Shown in pieces: positions 10,601-23,160 of a DNA stretch of 64,000 bases. The DNA comes from Pseudoscleropodium purum (taxonomy: Eukaryota > Streptophyta > Bryopsida > Hypnales > Brachytheciaceae): contig OZ017803.1 in the NCBI GenBank assembly GCA_963969395.1, positions 17,546,001 to 17,610,000 on the forward strand, written 5' to 3'. Position 1 is the stretch's first letter; each line of letters begins with the position of its first letter. The notes below the pieces were generated by a model. It ran no database searches. It was not told the DNA's origin and saw only the letters and a program-made list of their open reading frames with translations. The position numbers and the translations under genes are program-made.

Positions 10601-12340
10601 TTTAGAATAAGATAGCAATTCGGAAAGACAAAGTGTAAAATTTTAAGGAAAAAATATCTAAATTCTAAAAATACTAATTAACTAGAGGTACTTTTGGTCC
10701 CCTCAAATTAATTAAGAATTAGCAATACAAGTTAGGTTAGAAGGTACTAAGTAGGAACCTAGGACCACTTTAGATTCCAATGGAGAAGTGCACTAGTTGG
10801 TCAAGAAGTTTTTGCCAAGACATGGTTATTTGAGGCAAAAAGTGAATTATTGGACAAGAAAGATAGAGAGTAAAATAATGCTTGAAGAAATCTTGACCGG
10901 TTTGTAGTATTAACACCAACTGGAGAAGTCTTCTGGCCAACTTCACAAATTGAAGCCCATTGATGAAATTCACCACCAAGAGATTTTTGGCTAGCCAATA
11001 GGAACCATAACCCAATGCAACTTTATCAATAAAATTTATTGAAAATAGACACTTGAGGAAGAAACAAGACGCCAAAGTTTCACCTAAACCTAGTGTAAGG
11101 TTGAACTTCCTTGCACTAAAATGCCAACCAATCACTCAAATCTTATTGGATTGATGTGAAATTTGAACTATATAACTAGACAAATATGCACAAATTTTCC
11201 AACAAAATTTATTGAAAATGGACACTTGAGGAGGAAGAAACAAGATGCCAAAGTTCACTTTTATCAAGTTGAGACTATTTTTTGCAAACATCAAAATGAC
11301 TAGCCCAGAGTCCAAAACTCATTAACAACATTGTAAAACAACTTGAAAAAATGAAGACTTATAAAGAGCAATGCAAAGCCAAAGGAAAACACCTCTCATG
11401 GTAGCGCAAATTGTATCAGGAAGATTTCTAACGGTACTGCAATTTATATGGGTAGAAATATTATTTTAATCAAAGTGGGTGTTTTCCGGAGGCTAGTTTG
11501 TTGTCTAGAGGGTTGAGGCTAGTCGAGAAACTAGACCTCTAGAGAAGAACTCTAATACATAGGCGGCCATGTCATTTTTTCATCCATGCTTGAAGTTCTC
11601 CATCGTACAAGTCTTGGCCGTAGTCTAAACCCAATCTAGTGAAGAACTACATTTGCTCCAATCATATTGTTAAATTTTCCTACAATTCTTGACTGGTGCA
11701 CTTTTCTACTGGAGTTTAAAGTGGCCCTTAAAGATAGGATCAAATAGGGTGAACTTAGAGGAATCCAAAACAAGTTGAACCTTAGAAAAATATCTCCAAA
11801 TCCAAAAGATAATCAAGGATGAAGTTTATGTTATGGGATAGATGAAGTTAGTTAGAAATCATCCATCCACATTGGAACCTAAAACTTAGGTAGAAGCTAC
11901 TTGTCTAGGGCTAGGATCCAAAATCTACAGTAATTCAAATGAAGGAGAGAGTTAGGGAGGTGGATGAAGTTTGACGTACTAATTAGTGGTCAAACTTCAT
12001 CTATGTATAACTCCTTGTAGGAATGTTCATTTTTCATGAGCCTTAGATCATTAAAAATGGCATGACCCAAACTACAACTTAGAAGTGATAAGACTAGGAT
12101 ATAATCTTTTTAGAAAGAAATCACGATAGCCTAGGGAACTGACGTTCGTTAAGCATAGCAATCGCAATTGGGATAGTTTAGGTGTTTTTTTCTTTGATAA
12201 ACTTACACAACTTAGGAACTTAAAAAAGATCTTTTGCTTGGAAGGCACAATCGTCTAATACTAGGTATCCACTATGATAGAAACCAACCCTAAACATAAA
12301 ACCTCGTTGTACTTGCCGATTTACTAAGGGTGGATGAATA
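7640..12340 (+). repeat. Large gene-less LTR-like repeat, copy 1 (decayed)
   Basis: Collinear blocks are shared with 38.5-43.2 kb in the same orientation: GCGGTAAAATCTCACTAAA (7812 and 39575), a block ending CTTGG..GCTACTT (8880 and 40420), TTCATCCAAAAGGAACAAGAA (10427 and 42832), GCTTGGAAGGC (12236 and 39430), and repeated GATGAAGTTT..GGTCAAACTTCATC hairpins (10540, 11965; partners at 38870 and 42940). No gag, protease or polymerase frame can be seen. Conserved order, similar spacing and repeated blocks near the ends suggest a non-coding LTR-retrotransposon derivative (LARD-like), but the LTR borders are not resolved. A poly-C tract lies at 10190-10206. Confidence 0.45.
10761..11727. mobile_element. 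Decayed PIF/Harbinger element related to the one at 6.0 kb
   Basis: The left end (GGACCACTTTAGATTCC, then AGAAGTGCAC and GGTCAAGAA) and inverted right end (GGGCCACTTTAAACTCC, AAAAGTGCACCAGTCAAGAA) align with the intact element's terminal repeat. The body shares CTTGACCGG-type motifs and the block ACACTTGAGGA..AAACAAGA. The target duplication is no longer recognisable. It lies inside the large repeat, so it inserted after that repeat was in place. Confidence 0.7.
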
Positions 12341-12960
12341 AGCACTCACATAGGTCCATAATTTGTTAAAAATGCTAAAATACAACAAAGCAATTTACAC
12401 TAATGAATGAGTTCAATGCAGGCAAATAGTAAATTGAATACATAAAGATTTTTTCTACAAGAATAAATCTTGTATTAGCATAGAAAAGAATGAAAGAATT
12501 TCACTATAAAAATTTTAACCTCTAAATCAAATTACTATTGAATATATGCGAGTGATTTCAAGTAGATGCTTGTGAAGTCATTTTTAACGGATGTTTTTCA
12601 AATCTTAGCACAAAACATGAACATATACCTCCTTAATAGGTATATAATTTTTATTCTAATTAGTTTTTTAGATCAAAAGTGATATTGTCTTCAATTTTAA
12701 GGGTAGCTTGATGTCGTGTTGCAAATGCAAACATTATATAATATATGTATATTTCTATCATTTAGATGGATTTTGATATTATAACATAGTAAGGGAGATG
12801 ATGTCATTTGAAGTGGCTTCATGATGACGCTTTATTTTTGGCTTTATAGGCAACTATAAAGAAAAAGGATTTGCTTAATAGCTTCATTATTTTGATGTTA
12901 TTCTCTTTGTTTTTCATTTAGATTACTATGTCGCATTGAAGGATTTTTTCTAAATCTTAA
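12341..12960. other. AT-rich intergenic DNA
   Basis: Nothing recognisable. Confidence 0.5.
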
Positions 12961-13387
12961 GATGACGATTCTCAATTGGAGCAGGAATTTGATTTTTCTT
13001 TATCACAACTATTGAATCAACCTCAATAGCCATTGAATTTTTTATTGCAACATGGGCAATTACATGACAAAGTTGGACCATCTCAACTACCAAAACAACC
13101 TCACGTGAAAAAATGATGGCACAAAAATCTTCAATGTAACGCTCAAACATTGATGATCTTGTTGTAGGTTGAATGTGTTGAGTCTGACAGCCATGAAGTT
13201 TTATTCAAAAGGTATTTTGAAGGTTTAAACAACAATCAATATTATTGTATGGTTAAACCTATCGAGATGAGTCGTGGTCATCAACGATGGTTAGAAGGGT
13301 CAATTAGCCTTTTAACTAAGGCAGATCATGCCAATTATGTTGTTATTATTGTCAACCACATTTTCAAATTTTTGAAGATGGAGTGAT
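12961..13387 (+). pseudogene. Degraded open frame of unknown origin
   Basis: One reading frame runs from 12961 to a stop at 13387, interrupted by only three stops (near 13027, 13111 and 13166). The translation has protein-like composition: an acidic Gln-rich start (DDDSQLEQEFDFSLSQLLNQ), and at 13167-13387 an uninterrupted 73-codon segment including LFKRYFEGLNNNQYYCMVK and HQRWLEGSISLLTKADHANY. I do not recognise the family. It could be an eroded transposon or retrotransposon protein; chance cannot be excluded. Confidence 0.3.
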
Positions 13388-15626
13388 ATTTTAATTGGAC
13401 TTTTAATTTTTTACCTCTATCAGACATTCATTTAGTAATAGTCTTCATATTTATGCTTGGAGTATTTTATTAGAATTTTACAATATGATTATAGTTGTAG
13501 AAGTAAAACATGGAGTTAGTTTGCTTTCTAGTTGAACTTTGAAGTGAATTTCTTTCAAAGATAAAGATAATGAGATAGTTGTAGGGTCAAGTTGTTGATC
13601 AATTATTGATATTGTAGCTTTGTGAGCAAGTTAAGGATTGATATCCACTTGTTTGTGGGATAGGAATGAAAAAAGTTGAGGAAAAGGTGAATACTATTTA
13701 TCTTCTCTCGTTGTGAGTTTTGGAGGAACCTAGATGTTTGGAGGCATTGTGTATTGATTATGAAGAATTTGAAAATGAAAATTTGAAGAGTTGTGTATTA
13801 TGATGTTGTGATTTTACTTGATTTGAAGTTAGTATTCAAAAGTTGTACTAGTTTGAGTGGAGAAAGATTTGCTGCATCTTATATGAAGGGACTGAGACTT
13901 TGAACATCTATAGAAGATGAACGTGTTTTTTATTTGCTATGAAAATTTGAGGGAGTATAAAAAATATTTTTAGATTTCTATGAAAATATTATACGTTCTA
14001 TTTGGAGTTTATATGAGTGATTAATGAACATTGAAGTGAAAGAGGATTTGCTGCCCTCAATTTTAAAGGTTGAAACTTCGGGCGGCTATCGATGTTGGAC
14101 AAAGTGTTAAAATGACTTGATTTTTTAAGGAAAAATAGGAATATATGTTAGCTTTCTAAAAAACTATCACTCACTTCATTTAAAGTTGTAGAGCAATGGT
14201 GGCATTCATTCAAAGTTTAGCTTTGAAATTGAAGTTGCGGTTGGAATTGAAGTTGAAGATAAAAAAAAAGACTTGTGTGTTGTATGTTGTGACTTTATAA
14301 ACATTTGTTGTTGTGGGTGGCTTGGTTTATACCAATGCTTAATCTTATTTTGTATCGTAGTGACGAGGTGGAGTTAATAGTCCACATGGTTGAGACTTGC
14401 TTGTTCTCACGGTGAAGCTTGGTTCTTAAAACTGGTCATTGGGAGTTTGAAGTTTAAGAGACAATTTTTGAACGGTTAGCTTATAGTTTGGCTATCATGT
14501 TTTACCTGTTCGAAGCCGTGGGATCTTATTACACACCTTAACTTTTATATCTATTTAGAGCTAGCTAATACATGATAGGTCAATAAATAGCAGTTCAATG
14601 GTAATTTAGAAAATTCAACGTTCAAGACGGAAGATTCGACATGACTATGACTTTCAGTCTTGAACCATGATAATTTAGTGGTTGAATATGTTGTGATGAA
14701 TTCACTCATACTCATCTTTTTTATTATTTTGTTGATTGTTAATAGGATGAATCTACGAGTGACAAGTTCACTTGTTTTTATCATCTTACGACTTTTTTTA
14801 TTTCCAAACCATTTTTTATCGCAACTAGAATCTCTGTGATTTTCCAAGGCAAACGTTCTCTACACGACACCGAGAAGCTTCAAGTAGCATATACAAAACT
14901 CCTTCAATAATTTTGGAATTTTAGTAGGTATGTAACTTACATGATATAAAATGCAAATGTAAAAAAGCCCCGTATATAGTGTAAAAATCTCACTTTAAAA
15001 GTTAATGTTTGCTAATCATGTTGGACATAATTAGAAAATAGTTTTTTCTTTTAACTTCAAATATTATAATTTTTCAATTTTTGCAATCAAAATTTTTGAA
15101 ATTTTTTCTACACATTCTCACAATAGTCTAGTATAGATTTGTAGAATTGAATTTAGGAAGAAAAAAATCTTTTTTTAACCATTGCTTTGAAAAGTAGCAT
15201 ATTTTCACAATTTTTGTCTAAAATGTACCTTGATCATTTCGGGGTTAATACAACTAGGAGAACTATTCCAAGAAAACAATTGTCACAACTAATGATTGCA
15301 AATACAAAATAAACTAAGTTGCAATTTTCTACAATATATTCATCCAATCATGCATGTAATATAAACAAACTAGATTCCTATAATCCCCATGCACATATGT
15401 GTATACATGTACATATGTATATATTCCTAGTAGACTTCATCTAGAGATTATGGAAGGGGATAAAGAATCAAATTCTACAAAAGAATGCTAAAATAACCAA
15501 CACACAAAATGTAATGGACTAGTGCAAAATTATAAATAAAAAAATCTAAAATACTTTGTTTCATATCTAAGTGTTCAAGCATGCATTTTTAGATGACGAA
15601 TTTTGTGAAAAGTGCACTATATCCAA
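13388..15626. other. AT-rich intergenic DNA
   Basis: No gene or bounded repeat recognised. The minus frame 14551-14847 (98 codons, Ser/Lys/Thr-rich) shows no motif. Confidence 0.5.
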
Positions 15627-15630
15627 TTAA

Positions 15631-15900
15631 CCCCTAAAAATCCAAATTACGATTTTTGGCAACATAGCAATTTTGGAAGCTCACAACAAATGGAATTTCT
15701 TTTCTATGAAATTTTCACACAATATGTGGACAAGGTTTTTCTTTAAGACCCAACAATTTTCATAACTTTTGACTACATGGTTAAAAAATTATTGTATGAT
15801 ATGTCGTTTTTTCCTAAATTAGGTAGTCTGGCTTGATAAAAGAAAATCACTTTTATAAAAATAAAAATTTGAAATTAATTTTCTAGATTTATATATATAT

Positions 15901-15968
<68 letters not shown>

Positions 15969-16586
15969 AAATAATTCCATTTTGATTAATGAGATGAAAA
16001 TTATGAGGAGTTCTAGTTTGCACATAGTTATAGATCATCTACTCTATAATAAACTTTGAAGCCCTTTATTTAACTCAATTTTCAATATTTTTGAAAAAAA
16101 TAAAACCAAAGGATGTAGATTTTTTATTACAAAATTACAAATAATGGATTGGCATTTTTCAATTCCATAACTATATTCTTAACAACTTAGTACTTTGAAT
16201 CATTTTACTTATTATTTTTTTCCTATGTGTTGTACATTTCCAAATGATCTAAATTTTTTTCAAGCATGTAGCTAACATGCCTTAAAGAATGAATCCAAAG
16301 AAGCACCACCAACATGGACATTTTTTCATACAAATGTAACCTTGTGAAGTGCAATTGTCTTGTTTGCAAGACCAATAATAGGATTATTGTCAATTCAAAC
16401 GCTAATATCTTACAATCCACAAGGTGAAAATTTCTGAAATTTTTTCTATATCTTTTCAAACAAACGTGTTATAAGATCCTATAGTTACATTTGTCCCCAA
16501 AAAAATTCCCTAAAATTTAGTACTTGCACTAGAAATGACAATTTTAGAGCATTTTTGGTGAAAACATAGTCAAGAAACTTTACAAG
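15631..16586 (+). mobile_element. TTAA-flanked non-coding element, main family (copy B)
   Basis: Begins CCCCTAAAAATCC after TTAA (15627-15630) and ends ...ACTTTACAAG before TTAA (16587-16590). The interior follows the family order: TTTTTGGCAACATAGCAATTTT near the left end, CATAACTTTTGACTACATGG, AATTTGAAATTAATTTTCTAGA, CCTATGTGTTGTACA, and TTTTTGGTGAAAACATAGTCA at the right end. It carries an expanded (GA)n tract. The 78-codon minus frame at 16223-16459 has counterparts in other copies only because the DNA is repeated. No transposase. Confidence 0.75.
15901..15964. repeat. (GA)n microsatellite
   Basis: An uninterrupted GA tract of about 64 bp inside copy B, absent from the other copies of the family at the same place, so it expanded after insertion. 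Confidence 0.97.
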
Positions 16587-16858
16587 TTAAAGCATGGTCA
16601 CCATGGTTTGGTCAATCTGACACACCAAAGTAGATTGAGTAGACCCTTGCACAGTTGAGGCTAGTAGATGGGTGGTAGACCCCGAACATCCCTCACTCTC
16701 CTCCCACTTACAATACAATGATCCCACCTCCTTGCTTTTTTGGTAGGCCAAGTGTCCTCTTCTAGTTCTTCTACACTAGCTTTGCATTGCTGCTTGTGTG
16801 TTGTAGTCTCTTTTCATTACCATACTTAGACAAAATATAACAACAAGACTTTCCTAAA

Positions 16859-17084
16859 CATTAGGAGAGATTTGAGGGCAATAATAGTCCGTTTTGGGCT
16901 TGTTCCCATCATTGTTCCCCCGTAACAAAGGGAATTTAAAAAATAGTTGAAAAAAATAAAATTTTTGAGGGGAAATGACATGGCACTCTCTTGGCCACGT
17001 TAGTTTGCATTGTTGGCTAGATTTATAGCATTTTCGGGGCTAGGGAACTTGCTATCTTGTTTTGGCCTCAAAAATCATCTAATG
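16859..17084. mobile_element. CATTAG-family MITE, copy 1
   Basis: Left end CATTAGGAGAGATTTGAGGGC; right end, inverted, CATTAGATGATTTTTGAGGCC. Like most family members it contains a CATGGCAC...CCACGT block (16978-17005). No coding capacity. Confidence 0.65.
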
Positions 17085-17690
17085 TTTGCATCATGCATCA
17101 TTGTAAGGACTCGCTACTCTTGAGTGGCCACTTTCATTTTTATATGGCCACTTTAAAAGTGGCCATTGCAAGAATCATGGTGGGGGTCTAAAAGGCGCAA
17201 GGGCTCACCAAGAGCTATTGAGGCTAGCTCCAGTGGGCCACGGTGGTCATGCTCTTAACATTCATAAAGGAAGCTTTAAGAAAAATCATCTAACATATTA
17301 ATGGAAAGAACAAAACATGTTCTACATGAATCAATGATATAGATATTTTTTAGGAGTTTTTATTTAAACAAATGGACAATTTCTGCTAAGAGGGGAAATT
17401 TTTTAGAAGAATTTCAATTATTCTTATTATAAATTTTGATTAGTAATCTAAAGATCTATATTTAAGAGTTTAAATGGCTATCCATTAAAAGTTACGGTCT
17501 GTAGCGATTCTGCTAAAAATTCTGGAAAAACATTAAATAGAATCACTACATAAATATTTTATAACTGGGCCAGACCTAATAAGGATTGTGGTGTTAGTAA
17601 GTAGTATCTTCATGCACTTTAGTATCCTCATGCATTCTAGATTCTATTATCTTCCATATAATTACTCGTGCAGGTTGTATTATAGAATCT
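17085..17690. other. Intergenic DNA, no gene seen
   Basis: Nothing assignable. Confidence 0.45.
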
Positions 17691-17844
17691 AACAAGCTGG
17701 TACTCGGTTTCGTATTTGTCTAAATTTGTGGATTCCTCTAGCAAAAGCAGCAGTGGAATCACCAAAATGTATGTCATAGAATGCTTCTAAATGTTTTTAG
17801 TTTTCTTTTTTTTAAATAGTTTTTAGATTTCTTTTTGTTTTTTT

Positions 17845-18036
17845 ATGGCAATGAATGCTTTGCAGTTGCAAACGGTTCATTATTTCGGTGCTGAATGGCT
17901 CCTGGAATATGCAGAATTGCAGACAAAGGGATTTGGGGAAGGTGCATCGTGTAGTAGAATACGGAGGAATGTAATACATGAATTATGGGATGACGACCCA
18001 TTTCCGACCACTGAAGGAATTCAGCGTAGCTACTAG
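17845..18036 (+). pseudogene. Possible coding remnant at the head of dispersed repeat D
   Basis: A 63-codon frame in GC-richer DNA ends WDDDPFPTTEGIQRSY and a stop. The same WDDDPFPTT stretch recurs at 63378-63404, followed there by an in-frame stop. It may be the 3' end of a dispersed gene or retroelement. Family not recognised. Confidence 0.3.
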
Positions 18037-18360
18037 ATGGGTGTATTCAGGGAAATATCTTTCCTGTGTAGGGAAATTGATTTAAGAAGGATTAAAAAAA
18101 AAAATTACATTTTACTGGTCAATTTTGAAATTATTTGAATTTTTTTCCTGAAGATTCTCTACAACCTATTCTTGTTATGTAGGTTGCTGTAATTCCGACC
18201 ATAGGCTGGTTACAAAATTGATGTAAGTGATAATTATTTCTGCAACTCTTGCAAGTCCTATTGTACATGAGTTGTAATGTAACCATAGCTATGATTGGAA
18301 ATAGAGCAGCCTATACTGTGGAAATGGGAGGGTGGTTGGAAATGGGTTGCCTACTTTAAG
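17976..18360 (+). repeat. Dispersed repeat D, copy 1
   Basis: Shares long collinear blocks with 63370-63822 and, more weakly, with 57690-58095: GGGTGTATTCAGGGAAATAT, GAAATTGATTTAAGAAGGATT, a block ending ATTCTTGTTATGTAGGTTG, TACAAAATTGATGTAAGTGA and GCTATGATTGGAAATAGAG. All three copies have the same orientation. Could be the 3' part of a retroelement or retrogene. Confidence 0.65.
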
Positions 18361-18620
18361 GTAAACCACCACATTCCAGGTCAAATGGGAGCAAGCCTAT
18401 GGTGGAAGAAATTGTAATGGTGGTGTAGATGTACACCATTAATATGATTTTGCCCCCAATGGGCTTGGTGCCATTTGGCTTGGAATATGGTGGTCTACCT
18501 CAAGGTAAATGAACCTATTGTAAACATGAATGGAAGCAAGTCCATTGGGAAAAAAATTGTAATGGTGGTGTACATTTAAGTTCTAAACTATATACCACTA
18601 ATTTAATTTTGCCAACAATG
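18350..18620 (+). repeat. Two diverged tandem copies of a ~140-bp unit
   Basis: The block CTACTTTAAGGTAAA...TTGTAATGGTGGTGTA...CCAATGGGCTT (from 18351) repeats as CTACCTCAAGGTAAA...TTGTAATGGTGGTGTA...CAATGGGCTC (from 18495). Confidence 0.65.
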
Positions 18621-21600
18621 GGCTCACTTATCCTATATTGGAACTGAAGGAAGCAAAATACTAGGGAAACAACACTACTAAAATAACATCACCTAGAAAA
18701 TTGACTAAAAAACATTTGAGCATGGTTTTTATTCTAAAACGATCTAAGTTTTTGTTGACTATTGTTGTTGGAAGTTTAAAGGAGATTTGAAAGTTTCTTC
18801 GAATGCATTTTTTTAGACACCATATGAACAAACTATTAATTTTTAAAGTGCTTGGAATAGATAGGAGGCTATCATGAACAAAAGTTGTATGTCATTGTCA
18901 AGGAAAGTAATGCAATCCAATTTCAACTGATAAGAATGCCTTTTTATAATTTGACCTTTCAAAAGTTATTGAACCTTTCATTCCTTGAGGACAATTTGTG
19001 TTCATTGGATGATTTCAAGAAGGTTTGTAGGATGAAAAAGTCATTTTTAATCCAATTTTTTAGGGGAAGTTGCTTGAATGCATTTCTTAATGGATATTAT
19101 TGGATTTTCCCTCACTATTGTATTGTTGACTTTTCAAAAAAAGAAGATACTTAATATACAGATCCCCCTCATAGTATATTTTGACCGCCTCTTGCTCTAT
19201 CCTCTTATATGAATTTAAGCCACAAAAATGATATTTTTTTGAAGTTTAGCTCAACTAATGAAATGAATTCTATTGTCTACAATTTCTATTCTAATTGGAA
19301 ATTTGAAAATATGTTAATATTCAATAGTTTATTGTAATTTGAATTTTGGATCTATGACATAGTTTGGTGATTTTTTAATTTTAGAAGACATAGTAATGTT
19401 ACATACTATAATATAAACCTATGGTAAAAATTTCCAAAAATTTAGCATATTTTGCATTTTATATAAATTTCTTCATTTTCCTTAAAGAATTAACAATAAT
19501 TCCATATTTCTACAAAAAAATTAGAAATTTTATGACTCATAGAAGGCATGTGATATCATATGAGTGAAAAATAGATATAAAATATTTCATTCATATATAG
19601 TTGCAAAATGGCAACAAACATAGTAAAGAATTGTGAAGTTTGAATCCATAGTCATGGGCTTGTCCTTCCAAGGTTAAATTTCAAACGAACCTATTGATAT
19701 TGTTCTTCAATATAATCTCAATCATTACATTAGTTTCACTATTGACAATCAAAAGCTCCATTTTTGATAAATTAGTTTTGGTATTTTTCTTTATTTCACA
19801 TAGGAATTGAGTGAAAATATTGGTTTTGAATATATATCAAATTGGTTGTACAAATATGTAAGAAACATTAATGTGCATACCTATTGTGTAGAGAAATGCA
19901 CATTAATGCTTCTTACATTGATAATTCAATCTTTATAGATAATTCAATATCTTGGGAGCTGATGCTTTTACAAATAAAACATTTATTTTTCTAAATTACA
20001 ATTAGTGTATTTTTAAAATTCATTTGGATCAAGGTCTTTCAATTTTAGATTCTAAAGGTTTCCTATTGCATTATGAGAGTTATCCTAAAATTCTTGAAAG
20101 TCATCCTTTCTTTAGTTTTTTATTTGTTTTTTAATTCTAGATTGCATTTGAACTTTTATTCAACTTACATATTTTGGGGAATGACAACAAGGCATGATTG
20201 CATGCAATCTAATATCATTGATTTGTCTTCTTCCTTAATTTAGGTTTAGATCCTAATCCCTGCAAAAAGATGTTTATTGTCTCTTATGTGAATTATTGAA
20301 ATCTCAAACTTACTTTCTTGCATTGAAACTATATCAAGTATTGGTAGTGACAAAGTACATGAGAGCATGAAAAACAACTGCAAGTTAATAACTTCCCTTT
20401 TGCTACCCTATATGAAGGTTTGGTTTGGCATATGAGTGCACACGCAAAGGATTTCGGTAGCTAAAACTATTGGTATTGGGGTTTCGGCATTTTTGCATCC
20501 CAATTTTTTTTGTATTTGGTAACATCTAGGTTTTCTTATTCTAAGAAGCTTGTCGTGTAGGACTTAAAGTGTGATGTAGGTTTTAGAAATATTCAAAAAT
20601 CAAACAATGTGGATGAAATTTTTTTGCAACATTTCAAACATTTTACTTGTAATATTCCACACATTTAGACATTCCAAAAAATACTTAATTTATGTTTGAA
20701 TCTGACCTTCACGTAGGGTAATTGTTAATTCCCTCCCTTTCAGTACCATACTTTACTAATCCTCTTTACTTTGTATCTATTCCCCTCATTAGATCCTAAC
20801 CTAGGTTTATTCTTCACAATATGGCTTGCTTTGCCATTAGCTAATCCAAATTGTAGGTTCTCTAGTGTTATAATAAATACTCATCAATTCCTTAGAATAT
20901 TATTGAGAGACATTTTTCTAGCTTATTCAATTTTAGTAGCCATGGCAATTGCCAACAACACCACAAAGAATTGCATTTGGCACAGTTAACTTCAACTCAT
21001 GGCTCTACTAGTACAACAAAATAGGAAAAGTTGGAAAAACAAGTTTTTTTATAAACTTATAAAAGATAGTGAGAAGCTTTGCATAGACAAAACTTACAAA
21101 TGAGGATGTTTGAGTAGGACATTTCTCAAAAAGCGAGCCCTAATTATAAAGATGAAGACTCTTGTAGTATATTTGCTTGCTTTATTTGGTACTATACTTA
21201 ATGTACCTTGCCTCCAGTGTAGACAATGAATACAAAAGTAAATGTCTTTTGACTTGCTTGCACTCCAATAATGAGTATTGCGAAGGCCTACTAGAAGAGG
21301 GTATGAATCAACCATAAAATTGGCCAAAATGTGCTAATATAAATCATTTTAGGTATCAAATCAATATACACTTTGAAACTTGCTACAAAATCAATAGGGT
21401 AAATAAGAATATGTTATAAGTTTCATATATGTCAAGTTTTTGTTTAGTTCAAGTGACACTTCAAATATGTCCATTTGTAAGAAGTGTCATTTTTAAATAT
21501 ATTGATTTGGTTAATGTAGCATTTTCCAATAGAAGATATATAAATGCATTTGAATTGAAATTATGATAGAGGTTTTTATACTTTGTAGATTAGTTTTTGA

Positions 21601-23160
21601 ATTGTTTTGTAGTGGAGGGATCCAATGGTGGTTTATCTTATTACAATCAACATACTTTAGCACAATTAACTTTCTTGGTTATAAAAAATGATTAGCATTG
21701 TCTAGCAACAACAAAGAGGAAGACATGTCTAGAAGTGAAGGCAAAATACAACTATTTTATAGGAGCAAGGCAATATTTTGTAGGGGCAAAATCCTATTTC
21801 TAATCACATGGCACGATACTAGAGATAAAAAAAAATGCATTGTTTAGAATAGTGTACACTACTAGAAAGGTGGTCTTGGGACATGAAGCTTCATAACTAT
21901 AGTTTGGTGTTCTAAAACAACCTTTCTAGTCATATGACATGGTAATAAAAATCAAGTACCTTTATAGCACCATGTTTATAGAGCATATTTCACTTTCATA
22001 AGACTAATACTTTCAACATTTTTGAAACATTGCAAAACATTGCACTAGTAATTCTCTTTAGAAATGTGATAATAAATTACTTCCTCTATTTGTGAATAAA
22101 ATAGGGATTTTGGCATTTTCTTTTATTTCAAATTAAAACTTGGATTTGGATTCTTTTAGCAATCAAGATGATGGATGGAGAGAAATAATCAACATCATCT
22201 TCCTTTGTTGGATTGGAGGACTTAACAATAAGTTTGTAGAGTTATCATAGGTCCAATTTTGTACGAACAATCTAGCATTCAAAAAATTTCATTGATGTTG
22301 AGTCACTAAGCCATGATGAAACAATAGCATCAATTGCAATAGCTACACCAACATCATTTTGTGATACTAGAGGTTTTCTATGACCGAACATCAACTATGC
22401 TTTTTAGATTCATTGAATAAGCATATTACTTTTTTGAAAAGCATATTGATTATCTAGAAAGCACATTACTTCTCTAATAAGCATGTTACATCTCTGAAAT
22501 GTGCATTAAATCTACATAAGCTCTATAATCCATACCTTAAATTAGGTTTATTTGTTTATTTGTTTGATATAAAGATATATCCTAAACTATGTATCCCTTA
22601 ATTGTGTTCTTGATACCATTAGAAATCCTTAACAAGGAAGGGTGCACAAGCTTTGTTTCATAGCAATTCAACTTATGACAAAAAAAACATTGAATTTTAA
22701 AGTTTTTATGAATTAAAAAATTGATTTTTTTTTCCTTTTATTATATTGTGGCAATGGCATAGGGCACACTAGTTAGCCTTAAGTTCACACATTTTTTGAA
22801 ATAGGGTTCGTATCCAAAAATGGAGAGAGCAATCCATGTAACTAAACCAAATACAAATAGGCACCTAAGGTAGACACCGGGATGATCTTTATAATGAGAA
22901 CATTAAAAATTTAACATTTTAAAAAACATCTATTTAAGGTCATCTCCCAAGAAAACTTTGAACTGTTACAACTTTAGAAAGAAGATATATAATTAAAAAT
23001 AAACCATATTTAGCTGCAACAAAATTGACCTATCTCAATATTAATACCTTTACTCACTTAGGTTGAATTACCTTAAAGAATTCTAATAGAGAATTTTCAT
23101 CATGCCAATTTGACACTGCCTTGAAGCCACCCTGGTGACACCTCATCATAGCGCTTCCAT
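18621..23160. other. AT-rich intergenic DNA
   Basis: No gene recognised. Frames at 18885-19154, 20771-20989 and 21094-21327 carry no clear domain. A small perfect-looking hairpin lies at 19856-19918 (separate entry). Confidence 0.5.
19856..19918. repeat. Short hairpin, ~23-bp arms
   Basis: ATGTAAGAAACATTAATGTGCAT (left arm, 19856 onward) pairs with ATGCACATTAATGCTTCTTACAT at 19896-19918 with one mismatch and a loop of about 17 nt. It may be a minimal transposon remnant or a small-RNA foldback; transcription is unknown. Confidence 0.7.

Noticed and set aside
15901..15964. Ser/Leu repeats in the minus frame 15819-16025
   Set aside because: Product of the (GA)n microsatellite.
20771..20989. 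72-codon hydrophobic plus frame
   Set aside because: Resembles a membrane segment by composition only; no start context, splice sites or homologous motif.
21094..21327. Minus frame with NTHYWSASKS, vaguely like the HW-A-KR segment of copia polymerase
   Set aside because: The match is a few residues only; neighbouring polymerase or RNase H motifs are absent in any frame.
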